This document shows positions 1 to 6,034 of a DNA stretch of 6,034 nucleotides, piece after piece. Both the position numbers and the translations under genes were made by a program. The notes beneath the pieces were generated by a model. The model was not told where the DNA came from, did no database searches, and was given only the letters and a program-made list of their open reading frames with translations. The DNA is from Deltaproteobacteria bacterium (GTDB lineage: Bacteria > Desulfobacterota > Desulfobacteria > Desulfobacterales > ETH-SRB1). The number at the start of each line of letters is the position of its first letter. Position 1 is the first letter of the stretch. The stretch lies in the NCBI GenBank assembly GCA_030627475.1, contig DAOURZ010000094.1, forward strand, positions 1-6,034. Reading direction: 5' to 3'.

Positions 1-1
1 A

Positions 2-349
2 ATTATGCCGGATATGATTGAAGTCGGAAGTTTTATTGGTTTGGCAGCAATGACAGCTTCTGAAATAACGATTAAAAACGTTAACCTTGATGACTTAGGA
101 ATGATACCGCAAGCATTCAGAAAACTTGGGATAACAGTAGAACAAGTTAAAAATGATATTCGGATTCCTAAACAAGAAAAGTATGAAATAGAAACCTTTA
201 TTGACGGTTCTATTATGACGATTGCAGATGCACCCTGGCCGGGATTAACTCCTGATATATTAAGTGTTATATTAGTAACTGCAACTCAAGCAAAAGGGAG
301 CGTACTGATTCATCAAAAGATGTTTGAAAGCCGTCTGTTTTTTGTTGAT
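2..349 (+). other. murA: MurA fragment (UDP-GlcNAc enolpyruvyl transferase), Bacteroidota-like
   Basis: MurA transfers enolpyruvate from PEP to UDP-GlcNAc, the first committed step of peptidoglycan synthesis in the cytoplasm. The fragment begins at the family's MPDxIExGSFIGLAA stretch (residues 1-15) and ends at FESRLFFVD (107-115). By family alignment from memory, this is roughly residues 227-336 of the E. coli enzyme. The APWPGLTPD segment (76-84) holds the Asp equivalent to catalytic Asp305. The Arg in FESR (110) corresponds to Arg331. The wording GSFIGLAAMT, DGSI and APWPGLTPDILS is what I associate with Bacteroidota MurA rather than proteobacterial MurA. The N-terminal ~225 and C-terminal ~90 residues are missing: the first lies beyond the left edge, and the second is replaced by radical SAM sequence. 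Confidence 0.85.
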
Positions 350-982
350 AATTCACTGGCTCAAAATGATGAATGGGAAAAGCTCTTGTTTAAAGCTATT
401 GCACCTCTTAAAAAAAAATGGATATCTCATCCGATAAAAGATGATGACGAGATACTTGATCTCGCTGTAGAGGCCGGATGCTGGTATGTATATCAGGCTA
501 TTGTGGATACTTCTGATCATATCCGCAAAAAGGTAAAAAGGCTGAAAGAACGCGGCATTGGAGTTGAAGGCACTATTCTTCTGGGATTAGATGATCATGA
601 CGAAGATTATATTAAACGACTTGTGGATTTTCTGCTGGAAATAGATCTGGATCTTGCAGAGTTTACTATTCTTACGCCCTTCCCACATTCTCCTGTCAGA
701 AAACAATTGGAGAAGGAAAACAGAATAATTCATAATGACTGGAAACATTATACTGCTGGTGAAGTTGTTTTTAAACCAAAAAAAATGAGCGTGGACTCAC
801 TGCAAAAAATGTATGAATATGCATGGGAAGCATTCTATGCTGATTGCTGTAAAGAGATAAAAATGGCGAAACTGTATCTTCAGGTTATTGAAAAAGAAAA
901 AAAAGACGGAACATATAATAACATCAACCTGAGTTCAAAACGATCATGGCCGGAAACCGGCAAAAAGGATAAAGAATTATGA
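2..982 (+). CDS. Chimeric open frame: MurA internal fragment joined to the C-terminal half of a radical SAM protein
   Basis: This frame is open to the left edge, so the ATG at 5 is probably an internal Met and not a true start. Residues below are counted from that Met. Residues 1-115 match the middle of UDP-N-acetylglucosamine 1-carboxyvinyltransferase. Residues from about 112 to 325 match the second half of a radical SAM protein of the kind that usually carries an N-terminal B12 domain. Neither half is complete: MurA lacks both ends, and the radical SAM part lacks the B12 domain and the CxxxCxxC cluster motif. The frame ends in TGA at 980-982, overlapping the next start by 4 bases (ATGA), so the radical SAM half belongs naturally to the downstream operon. 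The whole product is unlikely to exist as a working protein. I am confident about the two identities, less so about whether the join is biological. Confidence 0.8.
   Translation: MMPDMIEVGSFIGLAAMTASEITIKNVNLDDLGMIPQAFRKLGITVEQVKNDIRIPKQEKYEIETFIDGSIMTIADAPWPGLTPDILSVILVTATQAKGSVLIHQKMFESRLFFVDNSLAQNDEWEKLLFKAIAPLKKKWISHPIKDDDEILDLAVEAGCWYVYQAIVDTSDHIRKKVKRLKERGIGVEGTILLGLDDHDEDYIKRLVDFLLEIDLDLAEFTILTPFPHSPVRKQLEKENRIIHNDWKHYTAGEVVFKPKKMSVDSLQKMYEYAWEAFYADCCKEIKMAKLYLQVIEKEKKDGTYNNINLSSKRSWPETGKKDKEL
338..982 (+). other. Radical SAM protein, C-terminal half (probably B12-dependent type)
   Basis: From about residue 112 of the chimeric frame, the sequence follows the second half of a radical SAM TIM barrel. 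The start, FFVDNSLAQN (112-121), is the strand-plus-loop that comes about 35 residues after the iron-sulfur cysteines in such enzymes. The complete radical SAM protein downstream has an equivalent FFTDSVFND stretch at its residues 231-239. Further landmarks are GCWYVYQAI (158-166), GTILLGLDDHDED (189-201), TPFPHSP (224-230) and an Asp-Trp pair near 245. A lysine-rich tail follows. The missing N-terminal part would hold the cobalamin domain and CxxxCxxC. Its place directly before, and overlapping, a second radical SAM gene suggests two such enzymes acting in one lipid pathway. Substrate and reaction cannot be told from this half. Confidence 0.75.
965..969 (+). promoter_or_regulatory. Ribosome binding site for the B12/radical SAM gene
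   Basis: AAGGA lies 9 bases before the ATG at 979, inside the end of the upstream frame. It supports this ATG as the true start and fits translational coupling with the preceding gene. Confidence 0.6.
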
Positions 983-2343
983 AAATCCTTTTAATTTCTT
1001 CCAATATCGCAAGCACTCCTTATCCTACATATCCGCTTGGGTTAAGTATGGTTGCCGCAGCACTGAAAAATGCAGGTTATGATGTATACCAATTTGATTT
1101 CCTTCAAAATAACTGCTCATTGGATAAGCTTGGAAATGAGATTAAACAAGTCAATCCGGAAATTATCGGCATATCAATACGAAATATTGACAACGTCAAT
1201 TTACTGAATGAACAAAGATACATTGATGCAGTAGTAAATATAGTAAAAAAAATTCGGCAAACAACAAATGCCAAAATTGTTATGGGTGGTTCAGGGTTTT
1301 CTATTATGCCGGAAATAATTTTGCGCGAAGTTGGCGCTGACTACGGAATTGTAGGTGAAGGCGAAGAATCAATGGTTGAGTTTGTTAATAATGCCAGGCA
1401 GGGAAAATATCCGGAGCATAAGTGTATAAAAACCTCATTAAAACTGAGCGGAAATAAAATCCCTTCTGCATCTTATGATTCCGGCATTATGAAATTTTAT
1501 CTGAAAAGCGGCAATATAGCTTCTGTCCAGACAAAACGCGGCTGTACCCATAAATGCGTGTATTGTTCTTATCCCGTCCTTGAAGGTTCAACCATTCGTT
1601 GCAGGGACCCAATAGAAGTCGTTAATGATATTCATACCCTGATAAATGAACACAAGGTCAAATATATATTCTTTACCGATTCCGTATTTAATGATGACAA
1701 TGGCCGCTATCTTGATGTGGTTAATGAAATGAAAAAACGCGGCATATTTATTCCATGGACGGCTTTTTTCAAGCCTGAAGGCCTTGATGACAAACATGTA
1801 AAGCTCATGAAACAAACCGGCCTCAAAGCAGCGGAAATGGGAGCTGATGCTGCATCAAACATCACACTGAAAAAACTGGGCAAATCATTTCAATTCAATG
1901 ATATTATCAAATGTAACGACCTCTTTATCCGCAACGGTATCGCTACAGCGCATTATTACATGTTTGGCTGCCCGGGTGAAACACAGGAAACCGTTATGGA
2001 AGGAATACATAATATAATAAACCTGAAAAAAACCGTTTCATTTATTTTTATGGGTATACGTATTCTTCCTGATACCGCGCTTGCCAAGACTGCAATCAAG
2101 CAAGGCATTATTTCGCCTGACCGGGAATTACTTGAGCCCGTATATTATATTGCACCTGGGATAGATAAACAATGGCTTGAAAATACATTAAATAACGCTT
2201 TTAAAGGCATAAGGCATTGTATTTTTCCGCCTGATGTTCTGGATAGCAGCTTACAATTTCTTCATAAACTCGGGTACTCCGGGTCATTGTGGGATATGCT
2301 TCTTTCAAGGGATGATAAAACGGCAAAAAAGAAAAAAACATGA
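979..2343 (+). CDS. B12-binding domain/radical SAM enzyme, probable lipid-modifying
   Basis: The 454-residue protein has the usual two-part build of class B radical SAM enzymes. Residues 1-140 form a cobalamin-binding-like Rossmann domain: MKILLISSN at the start, YPLGLSMVAAALKNAGYDV (18-36), and the GGSGFS...PE...GADYGIVGEGEE run (103-130). The radical SAM core carries C189xxxC193xxC196 within RGCTHKCVYC, which binds the 4Fe-4S cluster that cleaves SAM. Later core landmarks are FFTDSVF (231-237) and FGCPGET (329-335). A short C-terminal region follows, ending in a lysine-rich tail. I see no DxHxxG cobalamin-ligating histidine, so B12 may bind without a His ligand or only structurally. Family members methylate unactivated carbons or rearrange rings, for example in hopanoids and bacteriochlorophyll, and related genes occur in clusters proposed for ladderane lipids. 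The neighbours (ACP, ketosynthase, acyltransferase) suggest an acyl chain as substrate, which is inference. It overlaps the genes on both sides by 4 bases. Confidence 0.9.
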   Translation: MKILLISSNIASTPYPTYPLGLSMVAAALKNAGYDVYQFDFLQNNCSLDKLGNEIKQVNPEIIGISIRNIDNVNLLNEQRYIDAVVNIVKKIRQTTNAKIVMGGSGFSIMPEIILREVGADYGIVGEGEESMVEFVNNARQGKYPEHKCIKTSLKLSGNKIPSASYDSGIMKFYLKSGNIASVQTKRGCTHKCVYCSYPVLEGSTIRCRDPIEVVNDIHTLINEHKVKYIFFTDSVFNDDNGRYLDVVNEMKKRGIFIPWTAFFKPEGLDDKHVKLMKQTGLKAAEMGADAASNITLKKLGKSFQFNDIIKCNDLFIRNGIATAHYYMFGCPGETQETVMEGIHNIINLKKTVSFIFMGIRILPDTALAKTAIKQGIISPDRELLEPVYYIAPGIDKQWLENTLNNAFKGIRHCIFPPDVLDSSLQFLHKLGYSGSLWDMLLSRDDKTAKKKKT

Positions 2344-3533
2344 AACATAATAGCTCATTTTCAACTGAACATATCTGGTGCGTTATTCCGGTATTTAATA
2401 ATAAGGATACTGTTAAAGATGTTGTTTCGGGTTGCCGTTCATATTTGCAAAAAGTGGTTGTTGTTGATGATGGCAGTACTGATACGGATATTGCAGCATT
2501 ATTTTCAGGCAGCGATGTTGAGGTTCTGACGCATAATAAAAATAAAGGAAAGGGACAGGCTATTCTTACTGGTTTAAGGTATGTTGAAGCCAATGGCGGT
2601 CGTTTTATGATTACTATCGATGCTGATGGCCAGCACTATCCACGTGATTTAAAAAAAATTATACCTTTGCTTAATGATAATGAAACATCTGTAATTATCG
2701 GGTGCAGAAAATTTAATGGAAAAAACATTCCGGATTCAAGCCGGTTTGGAAGAAAGCTTGCAAATTTCTGGCTCAGAGTGGAAACAGGTGTATCCATTGA
2801 TGATTGTCAGAGTGGATTTCGGGCTTACCCTGTAAAACATTTTTTATCGTTGAACATGAAAGGTTCACATTACGATTTTGAAGCTGAAGTTCTGGCCAGA
2901 GCGGTTTGGGCCGGATTGTATTTAAAAACTGTTGAAATTGACGTCTGGTATCCCAAACCTCATCTGCGGATTTCGAGTTTTAAACCATTTATAGATAATT
3001 TTCGCATTTCATGTATGCACACCAGGCTGGTTGGAAGATGCCTTTTACCGTTTCCGCACCGAAAAGTTGTTGCAGCCCATAGAAAACGGGTTGACTGCAG
3101 TTTAATGCGTCATCCTGTAAAATTGTTAAAAAAATTACTGAAAGAAAACGCAAGCCCCGGCGGATTAGCCATGTCAGCCGCAGTTGGAACCTTTTTTGCA
3201 GTGCTGCCTCTCATATCAATGCATACTTTAGTAATTGCCTATGTTGCAACGCGTCTGCATCTGAATAAAATAATGGCGCTGAATATACAACACTTATGCA
3301 TGCCTCCTTTTGTTCCGCTGATTTGTATTGAACTGGGCTATTATATTCAAAACGGCCGCTGGCTGACAGATATTAACCTGAATACGGTTTTCGGCCAGCT
3401 TCCGGCAAGGCTTATAGAGTGGTTACTTGGTTCCTTGATTGTTGCCCCGATAGCAGCATTATTAACAGGTGCGGTTGTGTTTGGTACTGCGCAAATATTT
3501 CGCAAAAAAATTAATAATTATGAAGCCGAATAG
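2340..3533 (+). CDS. Family 2 glycosyltransferase with C-terminal DUF2062 membrane domain
   Basis: Residues 12-225 form a GT-A glycosyltransferase domain of the dolichyl/polyprenyl-phosphate sugar transferase type. Visible parts are the opening VIPVFNN (15-21), the nucleotide-binding VVVDDGSTD (40-48), the metal-binding DADGQH (94-99), and the acceptor-site DCQSGFRAYP (155-164). A basic linker leads to a DUF2062 domain from about 258 (HPVKLLKKLL), with hydrophobic stretches near 276-306, 318-334 and 358-386 that should anchor it in the inner membrane. The donor is likely a UDP- or GDP-sugar and the acceptor a lipid or lipid phosphate, but neither can be read from sequence. GT2 and DUF2062 genes are usual members of aryl polyene-type lipid clusters, and here both functions sit in one chain. 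The ATG start overlaps the upstream stop by 4 bases. No strong ribosome binding site is visible, only an A/G-rich run, so translation is probably coupled. Confidence 0.88.
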   Translation: MKHNSSFSTEHIWCVIPVFNNKDTVKDVVSGCRSYLQKVVVVDDGSTDTDIAALFSGSDVEVLTHNKNKGKGQAILTGLRYVEANGGRFMITIDADGQHYPRDLKKIIPLLNDNETSVIIGCRKFNGKNIPDSSRFGRKLANFWLRVETGVSIDDCQSGFRAYPVKHFLSLNMKGSHYDFEAEVLARAVWAGLYLKTVEIDVWYPKPHLRISSFKPFIDNFRISCMHTRLVGRCLLPFPHRKVVAAHRKRVDCSLMRHPVKLLKKLLKENASPGGLAMSAAVGTFFAVLPLISMHTLVIAYVATRLHLNKIMALNIQHLCMPPFVPLICIELGYYIQNGRWLTDINLNTVFGQLPARLIEWLLGSLIVAPIAALLTGAVVFGTAQIFRKKINNYEAE

Positions 3534-4428
3534 ACAGTCACAAAATATAAATACCAGGAAAAGAGGAAACAAATTCGGCTTCTGGTTTTTTAAAACTCTC
3601 CTGAAATTATTCGGGCTGCGCAAAACATATGGCTTTTTATATATTGTCTGCCTTTATTATTTGGTCTTTGACCGAACTGCGGTTTCTGCTGCCCTATCAT
3701 ATATAAATAAAAGATTTCCCGATTGCAGCTATTTAATAAGACTGTTGCATGTTTATCGTCTGTTTATCAGTCAGGGAAAACAGCTTATTGACAGGTATGC
3801 GTCTGTTTCCGGGCATACAAGATTTGAGATTCAACTGAATGGATACAATGAGCTGATGGCCCTGCTTCAAAATAATAAACAAGGAATAATCTTGTTAACA
3901 TCACATGCAGGCAGCTGGCAAATCGCCTTAACCGCCTTAAAAAAAGCGGGAAGAACAGTATATCTTCTTATGCGCCCTGAAGACAATATGGCAGTACGAA
4001 GCTCGCTGAATATTGACAGAGAACAGGATAATATAAAAATTATTTCTCCGGATCAATATCTTGGTGGTATAATAGAAATAATGGATGTTTTGAAAAAAGG
4101 CCATATTGTATCTATCATGGGAGACAGAAGATACGGGGCTAAAGCCGTTGAAGTTTCATTTCTATCTGAAAAAGCATGGTTCCCTTTCAGCGGTTTTACT
4201 GTCGCCGCCGCAGTTGAATCTCCTGTAGTGGTTTTACTGTCAAATAAGGTCTCAAGCCACAAGTATATTGTTGATGTATCCAATGTAATATATCCACGCT
4301 ATGATGGAAAATATAATAAGCGCCGGCAACTCCATCAGTGGGTTCAGAATTACGTAGAAATAATTGAAGCATTTGTTAAAAAGTATCCATACCAATGTTT
4401 CCTGTTTCATGACGTATGGAATGGATAA
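3520..4428 (+). CDS. LpxL/HtrB-like lysophospholipid acyltransferase
   Basis: I choose the ATG at 3520, which gives 302 residues and a 14-base overlap with the preceding gene. A GTG at 3469 would add 17 residues and lengthen the overlap to 65 bases without adding conserved sequence. The protein resembles lipid A-type late acyltransferases, which move an acyl chain from ACP to a lipid at the cytoplasmic face of the inner membrane. It has a hydrophobic segment near residues 36-50. The catalytic-block equivalent is LLTSHAGSWQIA (125-136), followed by MRPED (151-155), MGDRRYG (200-206), and a C-terminal YPYQCFLFHDVW (289-300) typical of the family. The catalytic His is H129. The second catalytic position of the HX4(D/E) motif is Gln134, not an acid. 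With the ACP gene 17 bases downstream, the likely donor is an acyl chain on that ACP, and the acceptor is unknown. Confidence 0.85.
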   Translation: MKPNRQSQNINTRKRGNKFGFWFFKTLLKLFGLRKTYGFLYIVCLYYLVFDRTAVSAALSYINKRFPDCSYLIRLLHVYRLFISQGKQLIDRYASVSGHTRFEIQLNGYNELMALLQNNKQGIILLTSHAGSWQIALTALKKAGRTVYLLMRPEDNMAVRSSLNIDREQDNIKIISPDQYLGGIIEIMDVLKKGHIVSIMGDRRYGAKAVEVSFLSEKAWFPFSGFTVAAAVESPVVVLLSNKVSSHKYIVDVSNVIYPRYDGKYNKRRQLHQWVQNYVEIIEAFVKKYPYQCFLFHDVWNG

Positions 4429-4431
4429 ATT

Positions 4432-4437
4432 AAGGAG
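4432..4437 (+). promoter_or_regulatory. Strong ribosome binding site for the acyl carrier protein gene
   Basis: AAGGAG lies 8 bases before the ATG at 4446. It is the best Shine-Dalgarno match among the genes here, and this is the only gene junction that does not overlap. High, independent initiation would fit an ACP, which is needed in excess over its enzymes. Confidence 0.75.
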
Positions 4438-4445
4438 CTATAAAT

Positions 4446-4727
4446 ATGGAAGAACAAAAAAAAATGAAATTGCCTGAAATACGAAAAAAATTAAAAGAAC
4501 TACTGGTAGAAAATCTTTCATTGGAAGATGTAAGTCCGGAAGACATTAAAGATGATGAAATTTTGTTTGGAGAAGGCCTGGGTCTAGATTCTTTGGACGC
4601 AGTTGAAATTGTTGTGCTGCTTCAGCGTAACTTCGGCATAGAAATCAAAGATATGAAGGAAGGCCAAAAAATATTCTATTCGATTGATACGCTGGCGAAT
4701 TACGTATATGAAAATAAAGATAAATGA
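4446..4727 (+). CDS. Acyl carrier protein
   Basis: This is an acidic, helical protein of 93 residues, slightly longer than the ~78 of housekeeping AcpP because of a lysine-rich N-terminus. Ser49 in the GLGLDSLDAVEIV motif (44-56) is the expected 4'-phosphopantetheine attachment site, encoded at 4590-4592. Helix 1 (about 10-24) and the LSLEDVSPEDI loop precede it. Recognition helix II and an FGIEIKDMKEGQKIFYSIDTL-like end complete the fold. The DMKEG...IF.SIDTLA wording matches, from memory, ACPs of aryl polyene/dialkylresorcinol-type clusters more than AcpP, so this is likely a dedicated carrier. It would hold the growing chain for the ketosynthase encoded next, with which it overlaps by 4 bases (ATGA), and hand it to the acyltransferase upstream. 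Confidence 0.93.
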   Translation: MEEQKKMKLPEIRKKLKELLVENLSLEDVSPEDIKDDEILFGEGLGLDSLDAVEIVVLLQRNFGIEIKDMKEGQKIFYSIDTLANYVYENKDK

Positions 4728-5902
4728 AAATATTCATCACGGGAATTGGCGGAATTTCTGCTGCCGGAAACAATATAACAGAGCATCTTGAATCATTTCG
4801 GCTTATGAAAAGAAATGTCGGCACGGTTAGTTTGTTCGACACGTCTCTGTCCTATCCGGTTTTTGAGGTAAAAAGTCTCCTGGTTAGTAAACAAGTCAGC
4901 AAACAAAAAAACGAAATGCGCACCCTGTCTCTTGCTATGTCCGCAATAGAAGAAGCTTTACATGATGCCGGTCTGCAAAAGGACTTTTCCGGCATTAAAA
5001 CCGGAGTATGTCTTGGAACCAGCGTGGCAAGCCAGTTAAATGACATTGATTTTTATCAAACATACCGGAATACAGGAGCGGCAGACATGGCCTCTGTTGA
5101 CCGCTTTCTTAAGAGTAATCTTGCTGAGGCTGTAGCTAAATCAATAAAAGCAAACGGGCCGTCAGTCACTGTAGTTAACGCCTGCTCGTCCGGTGCTGAC
5201 GCAATCGGAACAGCTCTGTCATGGTTAAGAACCGGAGGATGTGATGTCGCCATTGCCGGTGGAGCAGACGAATTGAACAGAGTCCCTTTATGTGGCTTTG
5301 GGGCACTTGGTATTTTAAGTAAATCGTTATGCAAGCCTTTTGATAAAGACCGTTCAGGATTGAATCTGGGTGAAGGAGCAGGTATCCTGATTCTTGAAAC
5401 AGAAGAATTCTTACGTAATAGAAATAAAAAGTCTTTATTGCGTCTTGCAGGATATGGAGCAGCGGCAGATGCATACCATCTCACAGCCCCTCGTCCTGAC
5501 GGTTCAGGACTGGAGTCAGCATTGCGCAAATCTCTCACAGATGCAAAAATTACTCCACAAGATGTATGTTTTGTAAATGCTCATGGCACTGCGACTCATG
5601 ATAATGATAAGGTTGAAGGAATTGCGCTTGAAAAAATTTTTGGGCCGGAAATAAAATTTCTTTCAACAAAAGGCTATACCGGCCATACTCTTGGCGCCGC
5701 AGGAGGTCTGGAAGCAGCATTTACAGCCGCTGCATTGAGAGAAAGCTGGATACCGGCCAGTGCAGGTTTTATTCAACAGGATGATGATATACCTGTCAAA
5801 CCGATTACAGGGCAAACACAAATAAATGGCAGTTTTGCCGTATCCACATCCCTGGCTTTCGGCGGAAATAATACCTCAATTGTTATTGCCGAAGATCATT
5901 GA
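4724..5902 (+). CDS. Beta-ketoacyl-ACP synthase, FabF-type (KS II-like)
   Basis: This decarboxylating condensing enzyme extends an ACP-bound acyl chain by two carbons using malonyl-ACP. The 392 residues cover the complete thiolase fold. The nucleophile is Cys154 in VNACSSGADA (151-160). The two catalytic histidines are His287 in NAHGTATHDND (285-295) and His321 in TKGYTGHTLGAAGG (315-328), with the supporting Lys316. CKPFDKDRSGLNLGEGAG (203-220) and the closing SLAFGGNN (376-383) are also typical. Because the Cys is present, this is an active ketosynthase and not a chain length factor. It is shorter than E. coli FabF (413), and SLAFGGNN in place of the usual FGFGGTN fits specialised lipid or polyene ketosynthases. 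The ATG lies in the ATGA overlap with the ACP stop and lacks a clear ribosome binding site, so the two are probably translated together. No ketoreductase or dehydratase follows within the window. Confidence 0.93.
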   Translation: MKIFITGIGGISAAGNNITEHLESFRLMKRNVGTVSLFDTSLSYPVFEVKSLLVSKQVSKQKNEMRTLSLAMSAIEEALHDAGLQKDFSGIKTGVCLGTSVASQLNDIDFYQTYRNTGAADMASVDRFLKSNLAEAVAKSIKANGPSVTVVNACSSGADAIGTALSWLRTGGCDVAIAGGADELNRVPLCGFGALGILSKSLCKPFDKDRSGLNLGEGAGILILETEEFLRNRNKKSLLRLAGYGAAADAYHLTAPRPDGSGLESALRKSLTDAKITPQDVCFVNAHGTATHDNDKVEGIALEKIFGPEIKFLSTKGYTGHTLGAAGGLEAAFTAAALRESWIPASAGFIQQDDDIPVKPITGQTQINGSFAVSTSLAFGGNNTSIVIAEDH

Positions 5903-6034
5903 ATATTAAATATTTGATAGTCCTTACAAAACAATGCGGGTCAACAATTTCAACAGGTTACATATTATAGCTTTTGCCACCTTTGCACGGAAGTGGGACT
6001 TTAGTCCCGCAAAAACACTGTGCAACAAGGCGGG
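5903..6034. other. Non-coding 3' end of the window, no gene seen
   Basis: The 132 bases after the ketosynthase stop hold no credible coding frame. The first part is AT-rich and unremarkable, and the last ~60 bases form an inverted repeat, described separately. No hairpin followed by a T-tract is visible, so the operon's terminator is not identified, and further genes may lie beyond the edge. Confidence 0.6.
5977..6033. repeat. Nested imperfect inverted repeat (REP-like or structured RNA)
   Basis: Three concentric stems can be read. The inner stem is GTGGGAC (5993-5999) with GTCCCGC (6004-6010), closing a TTTA loop with one G-T pair. The middle stem is TGCAC (5984-5988) with GTGCA (6020-6024). 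The outer stem is CCACCTT (5977-5983) with AAGGCGG (6027-6033), with one A-C mismatch. Both strands would fold similarly. No T-run follows the inner stem (AAAAACACTG comes next), so it is not a standard Rho-independent terminator. An intergenic repeat of the REP type is the likeliest reading, and its position at the window's end would fit an assembly break in repeated DNA. Confidence 0.55.

Noticed and set aside
410..418. Run of nine A bases as a possible frameshift site
   Set aside because: Radical SAM family sequence continues in the same frame on both sides of the run, so there is no sign of a broken or slipped frame.
2..982. A genuine bifunctional MurA-radical SAM fusion enzyme
   Set aside because: Each half is cut within its catalytic fold. 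MurA lacks its C-terminal part, and the radical SAM half lacks the CxxxCxxC motif. A seam at a shared short string is better explained as a chimera.
3469..3519. GTG start at 3469 for the acyltransferase
   Set aside because: It would extend the overlap with the glycosyltransferase gene to 65 bases, adds no conserved residues and has no convincing ribosome binding site. The ATG at 3520 is simpler.
5056..5538. Long minus-strand open frame opposite the ketosynthase gene
   Set aside because: Its translation is Arg/Ser/Pro-rich with no recognisable domain, and it lies wholly across a strongly conserved plus-strand gene. It is a shadow frame, as are the shorter minus-strand frames elsewhere.
979..5902. 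Firm naming as a ladderane or aryl polyene cluster
   Set aside because: Only part of the cluster is visible. The gene set overlaps with both types but is diagnostic of neither: no phytoene desaturase-like, ketoreductase, dehydratase or ammonia-lyase/ligase genes are seen.
5995..6018. Rho-independent terminator for the operon
   Set aside because: The inner stem is good, but an A-run follows on the plus strand and no T-run flanks it on the minus strand either.

Overview
The window reads as a short metagenome-type contig of moderately AT-rich bacterial DNA. All genes lie on the plus strand and are packed almost without gaps. From position about 350 to 5902 it carries part of one operon for a specialised lipid. 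The genes are a truncated radical SAM enzyme, a complete cobalamin-binding radical SAM enzyme, a family 2 glycosyltransferase fused to a DUF2062 membrane domain, an LpxL/HtrB-type acyltransferase, an acyl carrier protein (ACP) and a FabF-type ketosynthase. This set recalls the type II fatty acid/polyketide clusters behind aryl polyenes, dialkylresorcinols and the proposed ladderane pathway. Such clusters are known from Desulfobacterota and other Gram-negative bacteria. A Desulfobacterota-like host is an inference from gene style, not something proved here.

Layout. Positions 1-349 encode an internal piece of MurA (peptidoglycan precursor synthesis) whose wording is typical of Bacteroidota. It runs in frame, without a stop, into the C-terminal half of a radical SAM protein (about 338-982). 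The two are joined exactly where both families share a Phe-Phe-Val-Asp string. This looks like a chimera, most likely an assembly or amplification artefact, rather than a bifunctional enzyme. The next genes are the B12/radical SAM gene (979-2343), GT2-DUF2062 (2340-3533), acyltransferase (3520-4428), ACP (4446-4727) and ketosynthase (4724-5902). Four of the five junctions are overlaps, three of them ATGA overlaps of 4 bases, so translational coupling in a single transcript is likely. The last 132 bases are non-coding and contain a nested inverted repeat that runs to the window edge.

How the genes could work together (inference). The ketosynthase elongates an acyl chain held on the dedicated ACP. 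One or two radical SAM enzymes perform a difficult methylation, cyclisation or rearrangement on the chain. The LpxL-like acyltransferase moves the finished chain onto a lipid acceptor at the inner membrane, and the glycosyltransferase adds or supplies a sugar. Ketoreductase, dehydratase, thioesterase or ligase genes are not present and may lie beyond the edges.
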